Source of the DNA: Bacteroides sp.
GTDB taxonomy: Bacteria > Bacteroidota > Bacteroidia > Bacteroidales > Bacteroidaceae
Direction of reading: 5' to 3'
NCBI GenBank assembly: GCA_017992695.1
Contig: JAGOOC010000004.1
Span: forward strand, 1-40,044
DNA: 40,044 nucleotides
The translations under genes were made by a program, and so were the position numbers. Numbering within the stretch: the first letter of the stretch is position 1; each line of letters begins with the position of its first letter. The notes beneath the pieces are model-generated. The model did not search any database. It was not told the DNA's origin and saw only the letters and a list, made by a program, of their open reading frames with translations. Positions 7,994-16,809 of this stretch are shown one piece after another.

Positions 7994-9739
7994 ATGACAG
8001 ATATTAAAAACGAAGAAGTAAGCGAAAAGAAAAGCCTTAACTTTATTGAACAGGCACTTGAGAATGATTTAAAAGAGGGTAAGAATGGAGGAAGGGTACA
8101 AACACGCTTTCCGCCCGAACCAAACGGATACCTTCATATTGGTCATGCCAAAGCTATATGCCTCGACTTCGGAATGGCCACCAAATATGGTGGAACATGC
8201 AACCTTCGTTTTGATGATACAAACCCCATTAAAGAAGATATGGAGTATGTAGAGGCTATCAAAGAAGACATTCAATGGCTCGGCTTCCAATGGGACAATA
8301 TATGTTATGCTTCCGATTACTTCCAGCAATTGTGGGACTTTGCTGTAGCACTTATCAAGCAAGGCAAAGCCTATATTGATGAACAAAGTGCCGAAGAGAT
8401 TGCCCGTCAAAAAGGCACCCCTACCCAACCGGGCGTTGAAAGCCCTTACCGCAACCGCCCCATCGAAGAGAGCCTTGCCCTGTTCGAGCAGATGAATAGC
8501 GACGAAGCGGTAGAAGGTTCGATGGTGCTTCGTGCCAAAATTGATATGGCCAACCCCAATATGCACTTGCGCGATCCGTTGATGTACCGCATCATGCATG
8601 TGGAACACCACCGCACCGGCACGCAGTGGAAGGCCTACCCCATGTATGATTTCGCTCACGGACAGAGTGACTATTTCGAAGGAGTAACCCACTCGTGGTG
8701 TACACTCGAATTCGTTGTTCACCGCCCCCTATACGATCTGTTCATCGACTGGCTCAAAGAGGGCAAAGACCTCAACGATAATCGTCCACGCCAAACCGAG
8801 TTTAATAAACTCAACCTCAGCTATACGCTCATGAGCAAGCGCAACCTGCTTATACTCGTCAATGAAGGCATGGTAAATGGTTGGGACGATCCGCGCATGC
8901 CCACCATCAGCGCTTTCCGTCGTCGGGGCTACTCGCCCGAGTCGATCCGCAAGTTTATCGACAAGATTGGTTACACCACTTACGATGCACTCAACGAGTT
9001 TGCGTTGCTCGAAAGTGCCGTTCGCGAAGACCTCAACACCCGGGCTACCCGCGTGTCGGCTGTCATTAATCCGGTTAGGCTGGTCATCACCAACTATCCC
9101 GAAGGACAAGTAGAAGCGCTCGAAGCGACAGATAACCCCGAAGATCCAAACTCAGGCAGCCACACCATCGAGTTCAGCCGCGAACTATGGATGGAGCGCG
9201 AAGACTTTATGGAAGAGGCTCCCAAGAAATATTTCCGCATGACTCCCGGTCAGGAGGTACGTCTTAAGAACGCCTATATTGTAAAGTGTACCGGTTGTAC
9301 CAAAGATGAAGCCACCGGCGAAATCACCGAAATACAATGCGAATACCTTCCCGACACCAAGAGCGGTATGCCCGAGGCTAACCGCAGAGTGAAGGGCACC
9401 CTGCACTGGGTAAGCTGCGACCATTGTCTGCCTGCCGAGGTGCGTCTATACGACCGTCTTTGGAATGTAGAAAATCCACGCGACGAAGTTGCTGCCATCC
9501 GCGAAGCTCGCAACTGTTCAGTCGAAGAGGCGATGCGCCAAATCATCAACCCCGACTCGCTGAAGGTACTCACCCATTGCTTTATAGAGAAACACGCAGC
9601 CACCCTGCCTACCCTCTCTTACCTGCAATTCCAACGCATTGGCTACTTCAATATCGATCAAGAATCCACCCCCGATAAACTTGTCTTTAATCGTACAGTA
9701 GGATTGAAAGACGGTTGGGGAAAAATCAAAAACTCATAA
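7994..9739 (+). CDS. glnS: glutaminyl-tRNA synthetase
   Basis: A 581-residue class I aminoacyl-tRNA synthetase that charges tRNA-Gln. The ATP-binding HIGH motif is visible near residue 45-50 (PPEPNGYLHIGHAKAI), and the second class I motif appears as LMSKRNL near residue 280. A DDTNP motif (RFDDTNP) follows the HIGH region as in GlnRS and GluRS, and GlnRS-type residues occur throughout (YDFAHGQSDYFEGVTHS). The C-terminal half is the two-barrel anticodon-binding domain. Length is as expected. Having a true GlnRS means the cell does not depend on the Glu-tRNA-Gln amidotransferase route. Confidence 0.97.
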   Translation: MTDIKNEEVSEKKSLNFIEQALENDLKEGKNGGRVQTRFPPEPNGYLHIGHAKAICLDFGMATKYGGTCNLRFDDTNPIKEDMEYVEAIKEDIQWLGFQWDNICYASDYFQQLWDFAVALIKQGKAYIDEQSAEEIARQKGTPTQPGVESPYRNRPIEESLALFEQMNSDEAVEGSMVLRAKIDMANPNMHLRDPLMYRIMHVEHHRTGTQWKAYPMYDFAHGQSDYFEGVTHSWCTLEFVVHRPLYDLFIDWLKEGKDLNDNRPRQTEFNKLNLSYTLMSKRNLLILVNEGMVNGWDDPRMPTISAFRRRGYSPESIRKFIDKIGYTTYDALNEFALLESAVREDLNTRATRVSAVINPVRLVITNYPEGQVEALEATDNPEDPNSGSHTIEFSRELWMEREDFMEEAPKKYFRMTPGQEVRLKNAYIVKCTGCTKDEATGEITEIQCEYLPDTKSGMPEANRRVKGTLHWVSCDHCLPAEVRLYDRLWNVENPRDEVAAIREARNCSVEEAMRQIINPDSLKVLTHCFIEKHAATLPTLSYLQFQRIGYFNIDQESTPDKLVFNRTVGLKDGWGKIKNS

Positions 9740-9756
9740 TTCATCATTCTAAGCAT

Positions 9757-11214
9757 ATGCCACGAAATAACTCACTACCCGGTAAAGACCAAGAACTGAA
9801 CGAACTTATTGCCAACTATGAGGAGATGCAGACAGCAGGTAAAAGCATTTACCTGGATGGTGACCAACTGGCCGACATTGCAGATTTTTACGCTATGGAG
9901 CGAAGACTTCAAGAAGCGCAAGAGGTCGTTACCTACGGCCTCCATCTGCATCCCGGCAACACCGACTTGCTCATTGAGCAAGCCTACCTACATCTGGATA
10001 ACAAAGAGATCCAAAAAGCGGTGGATGTAGCCCTGAGCATCGCCGAAGAGCACGCTACCGAGGTTAAATTTTTGAATGCCGAGATCCTACTCAACCAAGA
10101 GAAGTTTGAAGAAGCCGAAAGCTTACTCAACACCATTGAAGAGCGAGATGAACTGGATATCATCATCGAAATAGCTTACCTGTACATCAACACGGGATAC
10201 CCCAACAAGGCGCTTCCTTGGTTAGCACCCAATTTAGAGCAATACAAAGAAGATGAAAATTTCATCGCTGTCCTGGCTGACTGCCTCTCTGCCGTAGAGC
10301 AGTTTGAAAAGGCCGAGTATTATTACAATACGCTCATCGACAAAGCTCCCTTTCACGCTCCCTACTGGATGGGTTTAGCGAGATGCTATTATAACAACAA
10401 GGAGTACCCCAAGGCAATCGAATCGCTTGACTTTGCCTTGGCAGCCGACGAACATTTGGGAGAGGCCTACCTCATGAAAGCCCACAGCTTGATTCACCTC
10501 GAAAATGAGTTTGAAGCGATTGCTGCATACGAAAAAGCACTTCAATACAGTGCTATTTCGTCTCACTTTGCCCACATGTTTATGGGTCTTGCTTATAGCA
10601 ATAAGGAGGAGTGGGAAAAAGCAGATATTCACTTCAATAGCGCACTTACCGAAATGAACATAAACAAGGCGAAAGAAGAAGTTGACCCCGTCTTAATGGT
10701 AGACCTTTACTGCAATCAGGCCATCTGCCTATCTAAGCAAGGGCATTATGAAGCGGCTCTTCACCTTTGCGAGATAGCCAAAGATGATTATCCCGGCAAT
10801 CCGGAGCCTTATTTGACACAGGGGCGCATTTATATGACCCATGAAGAGGTTGATAAAGCCTATGAACAGTGGGGCCTTGCTACTCAGTATGCACCCGATG
10901 CCGAGACTTGGTATCAAATCGGCACGTTCAATATGGAGCTCGGCAGGGCGGAAGATGCCCGTACCTATTTTGAAGAGGCAGCAAAACGAAACCCCGAGAT
11001 AGAGGGGGTTTATGAAGAGCTTGCCGCCGCCTGCTTGTATCTCCAAGATCTTACAGCATTCCATAAGTACAATATGCTTTCAAAAGATCCGGTTGACTTT
11101 TCGGGCTTAAACAAGAGATTAAAGGAAATAGGCACGGATGACCTCGTTGAAGAACTTCGTGTTTTTCTGAAACTCATAAATGATCCCAACGACGAACAGA
11201 AAGAGGATAACTAA
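9757..11214 (+). CDS. large tetratricopeptide-repeat protein
   Basis: A 485-residue soluble protein built almost entirely of TPR-like helical pairs (at least eight recognisable, such as AEYYYNTLIDKAPFHAPYW and AIAAYEKALQYS). It has no signal peptide or membrane segment, so it is probably a cytoplasmic scaffold. I use the ATG at 9757, after the glnS stop; a frame opening at 9715 would overlap glnS and add 14 unlikely residues. It sits 17 nt after glnS and 44 nt before a DedA gene on the same strand, suggesting one transcript. The partner protein is unknown. Confidence 0.85.
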   Translation: MPRNNSLPGKDQELNELIANYEEMQTAGKSIYLDGDQLADIADFYAMERRLQEAQEVVTYGLHLHPGNTDLLIEQAYLHLDNKEIQKAVDVALSIAEEHATEVKFLNAEILLNQEKFEEAESLLNTIEERDELDIIIEIAYLYINTGYPNKALPWLAPNLEQYKEDENFIAVLADCLSAVEQFEKAEYYYNTLIDKAPFHAPYWMGLARCYYNNKEYPKAIESLDFALAADEHLGEAYLMKAHSLIHLENEFEAIAAYEKALQYSAISSHFAHMFMGLAYSNKEEWEKADIHFNSALTEMNINKAKEEVDPVLMVDLYCNQAICLSKQGHYEAALHLCEIAKDDYPGNPEPYLTQGRIYMTHEEVDKAYEQWGLATQYAPDAETWYQIGTFNMELGRAEDARTYFEEAAKRNPEIEGVYEELAAACLYLQDLTAFHKYNMLSKDPVDFSGLNKRLKEIGTDDLVEELRVFLKLINDPNDEQKEDN

Positions 11215-11258
11215 GAAACGCAATATGAAACACATCAACAAACTATAATACCTAGCAA

Positions 11259-11897
11259 ATGGAATCTGTAGCCTTTATCGAATGGTGCCTCAATCACCTC
11301 AATTACTGGACCATCACGCTGTTGATGACCATCGAGAGCTCCTTCATCCCCTTTCCCTCCGAAGTGGTTGTTCCCCCTGCTGCCTACAAAGCGGCGGTGG
11401 GAGATGAACTCAACATCTATTTGGTGGTGTTCTTTGCCACCCTTGGAGCCAATATCGGTGCGCTTATCAATTACTACCTGGCCTACTGGCTGGGGCGCCC
11501 CATTGTCTATAAGTTTGCCAACAGTCGCTTCGGTCACATATGTCTCATCGACGAAGCCAAGGTAAAGTATGCCGAAGACTACTTCGACAGAAACGGTGCA
11601 CTCTCTACGTTTATCGGTCGACTCATTCCTGCGGTACGTCAACTCATTTCGATCCCCGCCGGACTGGCTCGCATGAAGCTATCCACCTTCTTACTATACA
11701 CCACCATCGGTGCCGGTCTGTGGAATGCTATCCTTGCGGCTATCGGCTACTACCTCGCTTCCGTTCCGGGCATTGAGAGCGAAGCACAGCTCTTGGCCAA
11801 AGTTACCGAATACAGCCACGAGCTGAGTTACTTCTTTATCGCTGTGGGTGTGTTTGTGGTAGGGTTTCTTGTTTACAAAGGAACGAAGAAGAAATAA
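11259..11897 (+). CDS. DedA family membrane protein
   Basis: A 212-residue polytopic membrane protein of the DedA (SNARE-associated/VTT) family, whose members recycle undecaprenyl phosphate or move phospholipids across the inner membrane. Family signatures are intact: the acidic motif ESSFIPFPSE near residues 23-32 and FIGRLIPAVRQLISIPAG near 110-127 with its essential arginines. About five hydrophobic segments are present. The C-terminus is Lys-rich (YKGTKKK). It is the last gene before a bidirectional terminator. Lipid specificity cannot be assigned from sequence alone. Confidence 0.9.
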   Translation: MESVAFIEWCLNHLNYWTITLLMTIESSFIPFPSEVVVPPAAYKAAVGDELNIYLVVFFATLGANIGALINYYLAYWLGRPIVYKFANSRFGHICLIDEAKVKYAEDYFDRNGALSTFIGRLIPAVRQLISIPAGLARMKLSTFLLYTTIGAGLWNAILAAIGYYLASVPGIESEAQLLAKVTEYSHELSYFFIAVGVFVVGFLVYKGTKKK

Positions 11898-11942
11898 AAA
11901 AGAACTGCAGAAGGGTCATTTTTTCACAAACTTGAACAATAA

Positions 11943-11974
11943 AAAAAAGGTGGGCTGCATAGTCCACCTTTTTT
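11943..11974. terminator. bidirectional intrinsic terminator
   Basis: An A-tract/T-tract-flanked hairpin: 11943-11955 pairs with 11962-11974 (13 pairs, one G-T). It lies between the convergent DedA and tpx genes and can serve both strands, since both flanks provide U-runs. Confidence 0.8.
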
Positions 11975-11991
11975 ATTATTCAAGCTTGTTT

Positions 11992-12495
11992 CTATTTTTT
12001 CACCGCTTCAATCGCCTTGTCATAGTTAGGCTCTTGTGTTATTTCGGAAACAAGTTCAGTATACTCCACTTTCCCATCCTTTCCAATAACCACAACAGCA
12101 CGCGCCAATAGGCCTACCAGCGGACCATCGCCCATTAATACGCCATAGTTTTTATCAAAATTCGAGGGACGATAATCAGACAGTGGTACCACATTTGCTA
12201 TACCCTCTGTACTACAGAAGCGTCCTTGTGCAAACGGCAGGTCTTTAGAGATAGCTAGTACAACAGTGTCTGCCAACCCGGCAGCCAATTGATTGAACTT
12301 GCGTACGGATGTAGCACAAACACCTGTATCCAAACTTGGGAAAATATTTAAAACTACCTTTTTACCTTTCAAATCTTTAAGCGATAGCAAAGATAAATCA
12401 TTTTTTACCAATTCGAAATCGGGAGCTAATTTACCTACTTGTATAAACTCTCCGACTAGTTTAACCGGATGTCCTTTAAAATTTGTTGCAGTCAT
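11992..12495 (-). CDS. tpx: thiol peroxidase (atypical 2-Cys peroxiredoxin)
   Basis: A 167-residue Tpx, which reduces hydrogen and organic peroxides using thioredoxin. The peroxidatic cysteine C60 lies in LDTGVCATS and the resolving cysteine C94 in GRFCSTEG, one residue offset from E. coli Tpx C61/C95, and the active-site arginine region is present. The length is exactly that of the family. It is probably monocistronic: its 3' end faces a shared terminator and its upstream neighbour on the same strand ends 176 nt away. No clear -7 consensus was found upstream. Confidence 0.96.
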   Translation of the reverse strand: MTATNFKGHPVKLVGEFIQVGKLAPDFELVKNDLSLLSLKDLKGKKVVLNIFPSLDTGVCATSVRKFNQLAAGLADTVVLAISKDLPFAQGRFCSTEGIANVVPLSDYRPSNFDKNYGVLMGDGPLVGLLARAVVVIGKDGKVEYTELVSEITQEPNYDKAIEAVKK

Positions 12496-12671
12496 ATTCT
12501 TTATTCTTTTTTAAATTTACAATCAATCTGATCATTATATAAGAAACAAATGCATTAGCTATTTGGTTCATTTGCTCAACCATTATGAAAACGTCATGGA
12601 AACTTCGTTAAAAAATCAAACTCTTTATAAGCGTCATTGCGATGATAAAAAAGGATGATAATCAACGCGTG

Positions 12672-13526
12672 TTACCTCCCAATATAAAGAATATTAGCCA
12701 CTACACGCTCTCCATCATGGTCAAACTTCTTATTGTCACTGGGGCAATTCACCACTCCATTCTCCGGTGCTCCGGATAACCACAGGGTGGTCGATCCTCC
12801 TCCGTCCAAATTAAGCGCCTCTTTTCCTCCTAAGACCCGCATCAAGTGTGCCAGTTCCGGAATGTTAACTCCTTCTGCCCGCCCCGGACAACGTCCATCT
12901 ACCGTCACCAATAAGATTTTCCCCTCTTTGGTTGTACCAACAGCACTCCGTGGGTGTTTATCGCGAATAAAACCGGGATCGCACGCACTCCAGTCACACA
13001 GTTCCCCCGCTTGCAGCATCAGTGGACCTGAGGCCAACACGGTTCCTTTTGCTCCTTTATAGTTTTTCTCTATTTGCCTATCCCACGGCACCAACTTCAT
13101 TTTTCCTTTTCGTTCATATACCGCTCCGGTGACCCGTTTATTCAGTTCACTTATACTGGTCGTATCGATCACCTGCTTGCCTACTTTCAAGAAGCAAACA
13201 GAGCTTCCTCGTTTCATGCTAAAGTACGAACCGTTAATGGCAGCTATCGCGTGCTGTTCGGCAGCCATTACGCTTGTCTTTTTCATCTCAGCCGAAAAGG
13301 CAATGCCCATGCGCCTCCCTTGTTGAGGATCTACCTCGATTAAGTTAATAAACTGAGCACCTCGGTAGAGTTGAGGTATGGCAACCCGTTTGTGAACAAC
13401 GCCCTTGCGAGCGTTGATCACTTCCCACGGGGCCGACACGATTGCCAACGAGTCGGCAACCGTTTGTCCGTTCAACCAAACAGTCGGACAGAGAGCAAAG
13501 ATAAAAATGGCGATGTGTTTTCTCAT
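12672..13526 (-). CDS. exported phosphodiester glycosidase (NAGPA-domain) protein
   Basis: A 284-residue protein of the phosphodiester glycosidase family (NAGPA/DUF2233), related to the uncovering enzyme that removes GlcNAc from GlcNAc-phospho-mannose diesters. A signal peptide covers about residues 1-20. The family core is intact: INGSYF at 97-102, HPRSAVG at 191-197, VDGR at 209-212 and NLDGGGS at 239-245. It follows a BACON/LRR lipoprotein by 31 nt, and a truncated homologue lies upstream of that, so two such enzymes once flanked the lipoprotein. The natural substrate in this organism is unknown; a phospho-linked surface glycan is an inference. Confidence 0.9.
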   Translation of the reverse strand: MRKHIAIFIFALCPTVWLNGQTVADSLAIVSAPWEVINARKGVVHKRVAIPQLYRGAQFINLIEVDPQQGRRMGIAFSAEMKKTSVMAAEQHAIAAINGSYFSMKRGSSVCFLKVGKQVIDTTSISELNKRVTGAVYERKGKMKLVPWDRQIEKNYKGAKGTVLASGPLMLQAGELCDWSACDPGFIRDKHPRSAVGTTKEGKILLVTVDGRCPGRAEGVNIPELAHLMRVLGGKEALNLDGGGSTTLWLSGAPENGVVNCPSDNKKFDHDGERVVANILYIGR

Positions 13527-13557
13527 TGTAAACTTTAGATAATAATAAATAATTGTA

Positions 13558-15000
13558 TTATTCGGTCAGACTATTGCCTTGCAATATCCACGCTGCCTTG
13601 CGTTTTATATACTCTGACCAAGCCTTTAGATCTGTTGGTATCTGCCCACTTAACTGGTTGTTTTCGACCCTGAATATACCGGTCGTACCACTTTTATCGA
13701 TCACCGTTCCATATCCTTGAGGAATAGTACCACTAAATCCATTCGAATAGACCATAAATTCCTTCAAGTTGTTCCAGGTCGTGGGTTTGTTACTTTCGTC
13801 CAGTGGAAGCACAGGAAGAGAACCGCTCAACTGATTGCAATACGCCTTAATGGTTACGATGCTTGGAATGTTGATCAACATATCCAGGTTACCACTGAAG
13901 GTGTTCTCAAAACCTGCTGGCGTAGCAGTGGGGTGATTAGAAATATTAAGCGTGCGCAACAATTTACAGTTACCCAAAGATTCGGGTAAATTACCTCCCG
14001 TGGCCGATTCCACCACCCACAAATCGATCAATTGCGTGAGCAGCCCAATCTTTTCGGGGATAGCCGTGATTTTTTGATGCCTGAACTTAAGCGCTGTCAG
14101 CTCTGACAAATAACACAACGGAGTGATATCCCCTTCAACACCATTCTTCGTCACCGTATAAAAGTCAATGGCCGTTACCCTTCCGTTTGTGAACGTCACT
14201 CCCGGCCATTGTGTTGCGTTCGTCACCAATGCAGCGTTTAGGTTCCACTTCTTGACCCAGTTCTCCCCGTTCGCACCTTCATAAAACATTCTCAAGTAGT
14301 CGATATCTTCCAACGGTTTCTTGTCTTGCACAACCATCAATGTATCCGTTATGTTGTTCGCTCCCTTTAGGTACACGTAACCTGTCCGACCATCTTCTGT
14401 ATCGGTGTACGGATCAATCGATAATTTCAGCTCCAAGTTATTGATCACATTCGGGTCAATAGTCGGACATTCTGTTACCTGTATCCAGTCGCAACCTTCA
14501 GAAAGTGCGCAGGTGTACTCAACCACCGTTGCAAACGGCACTACCTCGGCCACACTTCCTTTCGCTCCTACTTTCACGGTTCGTTTTTTGAGCGCAATGC
14601 CTATTCCTTCCTGTACTACTTTCATTTTCGTCTCCTTACCCTCAACAATCCAACCTGTAATTTCCGCTTCGCGAGAGGTCACCTCTGTATTCTTAGTTAC
14701 GGCCACTTGAAAGCTACCTGTTCCCATGCCGTTGGTAGCGAGCAACTCCACCCACGTGGCAGAGGTTTTCACTCGCCATGGCAGGTTCGACTCCAGTTCT
14801 ATTGAATGTATTTGTTTATCCAGCGACAGTTTCATGGTTTCATTGGTGAATTTCAAGTCCGGTTCGGGGATAGCGCCTCCTGTTTCATCTGTAAAATCCT
14901 GACAACCTGCCAAACACAGCCACAAGCTCAAGCAAAGGAAAAGAGAAAAGCTTGCTAAGCGGTTCCATTTTCCGCTCTTTATCATTCTATTTCGTACCAT
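13558..15000 (-). CDS. surface lipoprotein with BACON domains and leucine-rich repeats
   Basis: A 480-residue predicted lipoprotein. The signal peptide ends in lipobox LAGC with C33, followed by an acid-rich QDFTDE, resembling the Bacteroidetes surface-export signal. Two BACON-like domains follow (about 50-135, ending VVQEG; about 136-230, ending VVQDKK); BACON domains are all-beta carbohydrate or mucin-binding candidates. From about residue 235 the protein is a plant-type leucine-rich-repeat region (NGENW, LPESLGNCKLLRTLNIS, LSGSLP, FSGTIPQGYG, LSGQIP). It lies between an intact and a truncated phosphodiester glycosidase. No enzyme residues are apparent; binding or adhesion is likely. Confidence 0.85.
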   Translation of the reverse strand: MVRNRMIKSGKWNRLASFSLFLCLSLWLCLAGCQDFTDETGGAIPEPDLKFTNETMKLSLDKQIHSIELESNLPWRVKTSATWVELLATNGMGTGSFQVAVTKNTEVTSREAEITGWIVEGKETKMKVVQEGIGIALKKRTVKVGAKGSVAEVVPFATVVEYTCALSEGCDWIQVTECPTIDPNVINNLELKLSIDPYTDTEDGRTGYVYLKGANNITDTLMVVQDKKPLEDIDYLRMFYEGANGENWVKKWNLNAALVTNATQWPGVTFTNGRVTAIDFYTVTKNGVEGDITPLCYLSELTALKFRHQKITAIPEKIGLLTQLIDLWVVESATGGNLPESLGNCKLLRTLNISNHPTATPAGFENTFSGNLDMLINIPSIVTIKAYCNQLSGSLPVLPLDESNKPTTWNNLKEFMVYSNGFSGTIPQGYGTVIDKSGTTGIFRVENNQLSGQIPTDLKAWSEYIKRKAAWILQGNSLTE

Positions 15001-15027
15001 AGCATTTTTATTTTAATGATCGTATAT

Positions 15028-15345
15028 TTAATTGTCTGTAACCACCAACAGTCCGTTGGCCACTTCTCTTTCAACACCCCCGTTGTCATACGGCCAGTTT
15101 CGTATACCGAAACGCCCCTCTTCAAATCCCGGAGTTGTACGCACAATGAAAGTAGAAGAACCTCCTCCATCCAGGTTAATCGCATCTCTGGCTCCCAGTG
15201 CTTTCATCACTGCGCCCATCTCTGCATACCTCATTCCGTTGGAGTGCCAAAAGTTTCGTCCGTCGACTACCAACATATATACCACGTTATTGTCTGTCAC
15301 CCCGATTGCGGTTCTTGGTTCAAGTGTTTCTACGGTTTGAGGCGG
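15028..15345 (-). pseudogene. 5'-truncated phosphodiester glycosidase (C-terminal fragment)
   Basis: The last ~105 residues of a second NAGPA-domain protein: PRTAIGVTDNN, MLVVDGR, AINLDGGGSSTF and a normal C-terminus at the stop, all parallel to the intact homologue at 12672-13526. Homology stops at about 15345. Beyond it the open minus frame (to 15711) is only the antisense of a gmd fragment, so the signal peptide and N-terminal half, including the INGSYF segment, are missing. The fragment is 27 nt upstream of the BACON lipoprotein. No start codon or promoter of its own is evident, so it is probably dead. Confidence 0.8.
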
Positions 15346-15738
15346 GGCTATGCAAAGGATTACGTAGAGTGCATGTGGTTGATGCTGCAACACGATGTGC
15401 CTGAAGACTTTGTCATTGCCACAGGTGAGATGCATACGGTACGTGAATTTTGTGATCTGGCCTTTAAAGAGGTAGGTATAGCGCTGATTTGGGAAGGCGA
15501 AGGGGAGAATGAAAAGGGAATAGACAAGAGCAGCAAAAAAGTGCTGATAGAGGTAGATCCGAAATACTTTCGCCCGTGCGAGGTGGAGCAGTTGCTGGGA
15601 GACCCAACAAAGGCGAAAACGTTGCTGGGATGGAATCCTACAAAAACAGCTTTCAAGGAGTTGGTGAAAATCATGGTCAATCACGACATGAAATTTGTAA
15701 AGAAACTGCATCTAAAGACTATGTTGGACGAGGAGTAA
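15346..15738 (+). pseudogene. gmd: 5'-truncated GDP-mannose 4,6-dehydratase (C-terminal fragment)
   Basis: The final 130 residues of Gmd, the first enzyme of GDP-fucose (and related GDP-deoxyhexose) synthesis: GYAKDYVECMWLMLQ, then ATGEMHTVREF, EVDPKYFRP, LLGDPTKAKTLLGW. The full enzyme is about 360-380 residues, so two thirds, including the NAD-binding Rossmann fold and catalytic Ser/Tyr/Lys, are absent. The plus frame extends left to 15016, but that part is antisense of the glycosidase fragment and not Gmd. It is followed 13 nt later by a HAD-like gene in the same direction, as at the end of a polysaccharide operon. Confidence 0.85.
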
Positions 15739-15751
15739 AAGGAACGTAGAG

Positions 15752-16186
15752 ATGACAATAGCGGTAGATTTTGACGGAACAATTGTAGAGCATCGGTATC
15801 CGATAATAGGAAGAGAGGTGCCTTTCGCTACAGAAACACTGAAGCTATTGATGGCAGATAATCACAAGTTGATATTGTGGACGGTACGCGAAGGTGATTT
15901 ATTGGAAGAAGCAGTGCAGTGGTGCAAGCAGCGGGGTGTGGAGTTTTATGCGGTGAACAGAGATTATCCAGAAGAGGAGAAGGCGCATAAGGGGTTCTCA
16001 CGTAAGGTGAAAGCGGATCTGTTTATTGATGACAGAAGTCTGGGAGGATTGCCGGACTGGGGAACCATATACCGAATGATTCGAGAAGACAAGGCGCACC
16101 AACCCTTTGTAGTGGAACGAAAAAATGATACTGCCGAAAAGAGAAAAAATCTAATAATATCTCGTATTTTTGCATGGTTTTCATAA
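15752..16186 (+). CDS. small HAD-like hydrolase of the polysaccharide-locus type
   Basis: A 144-residue cap-less HAD-superfamily protein. Motif I is VDFDGT with D6 and D8, the threonine motif is LILWTVREG (41-48), and the metal-binding acidic pair is D93/D94 in LFIDDRSLGG. Sizes and motifs match small putative phosphatases often found beside nucleotide-sugar genes in Bacteroides surface polysaccharide loci. It directly follows the gmd remnant, so it may be the intact last gene of a lost operon. The last 20 residues are basic then hydrophobic. Its promoter is not obvious, so expression after loss of the upstream genes is uncertain. Confidence 0.8.
   Translation: MTIAVDFDGTIVEHRYPIIGREVPFATETLKLLMADNHKLILWTVREGDLLEEAVQWCKQRGVEFYAVNRDYPEEEKAHKGFSRKVKADLFIDDRSLGGLPDWGTIYRMIREDKAHQPFVVERKNDTAEKRKNLIISRIFAWFS
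16165..16172 (+). promoter_or_regulatory. -7 box for carbonic anhydrase gene
   Basis: TATTTTTG, full -7 consensus, placed inside the last codons of the HAD gene and 27 nt before the carbonic anhydrase start. Confidence 0.45.
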
Positions 16187-16198
16187 ATTCACTCATAC

Positions 16199-16738
16199 AT
16201 GATAGACGAGATTCTGGAATTCAATAAGAAGTTCGTAAAAGAACAGAAGTACGAAAAGTACATCACCAACAAGTATCCCAACAAGAAAATTGCCATTGTT
16301 TCGTGTATGGATACCCGTCTCACAGAGCTTATACCGGCTGCCTTGGGCTTGAAGAACGGAGACATGAAGATGATTAAAAATGCAGGTGGAGTGATCTCCC
16401 ACCCCTTTGGCAGTGCCATGCGAAGCTTGGTTATAAGTATCTATGAGCTGGGCGTAAAGGACGTGATGATCATTGGTCATACCGACTGCGGCACACTGAA
16501 CTTAGACAGCAAACAGGTGATGGGGCACATGGTTAAACGGGGCATCTCGATGGAACAACTCAAGATGCTGGAGTATTGCGGAGTCGACTTCAACAAGTGG
16601 ATCGGAGGGTTTAGCGACACAAATACAGCTATCCGCCAAACGGTAGACTTGGTGAGGAATCATCCGCTCGTCCCAGAAGACGTCAGCGTGCAAGGGTTCA
16701 TTATTGATTCGGTTACAGGGGAGTTGCGTTACGCGTAA
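16199..16738 (+). CDS. beta-class carbonic anhydrase
   Basis: A 179-residue zinc enzyme interconverting CO2 and bicarbonate in the cytoplasm. The complete beta-class ligand set is visible: C36 with the D38/R40 dyad in SCMDTRL, and H94/C97 in GHTDCG. The segment NAGGVISHPFGSAMRSL is typical of the short bacterial subfamily. Length fits. It has its own -7 box and is followed by a long hairpin (16754-16809), so it is probably transcribed alone. Confidence 0.93.
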   Translation: MIDEILEFNKKFVKEQKYEKYITNKYPNKKIAIVSCMDTRLTELIPAALGLKNGDMKMIKNAGGVISHPFGSAMRSLVISIYELGVKDVMIIGHTDCGTLNLDSKQVMGHMVKRGISMEQLKMLEYCGVDFNKWIGGFSDTNTAIRQTVDLVRNHPLVPEDVSVQGFIIDSVTGELRYA

Positions 16739-16753
16739 TGGTCTGTTTAGTTC

Positions 16754-16809
16754 GACTAAATCCCGTATACGTTTATAGCTTTGAGCTATTCCGTATACGG
16801 GATTTAGTC
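16754..16809. repeat. long perfect hairpin downstream of the carbonic anhydrase gene
   Basis: Arms 16754-16771 and 16792-16809 are perfect 18-bp inverse complements, and a further 6-bp stem (16775-16780 with 16784-16789, loop TTG) continues inside after a mismatch. The left foot also forms a competing mini-hairpin (TTAGT/ACTAA, 16747-16759). There is no T-run after the stem, so a simple Rho-independent terminator is not the best fit. Confidence 0.75.

Noticed and set aside
8069-8722. 217-residue minus-strand frame within glnS
   Set aside because: Antisense to the conserved GlnRS catalytic core; no motif, promoter or ribosome-binding signal.
15016-15345. N-terminal extension of the gmd frame (plus strand)
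   Set aside because: The translated segment is antisense of the glycosidase fragment and resembles no Gmd N-terminus.
15346-15711. N-terminal part of the minus-strand glycosidase frame
   Set aside because: It is antisense of gmd and contains no signal peptide or NAGPA motif, so the gene is truncated and not extended.
16754-16809. terminal inverted repeats of a small mobile element
   Set aside because: The arms are only 20 nt apart with no cargo and no visible target-site duplication. A mobile hairpin cannot be excluded without a genome-wide search.
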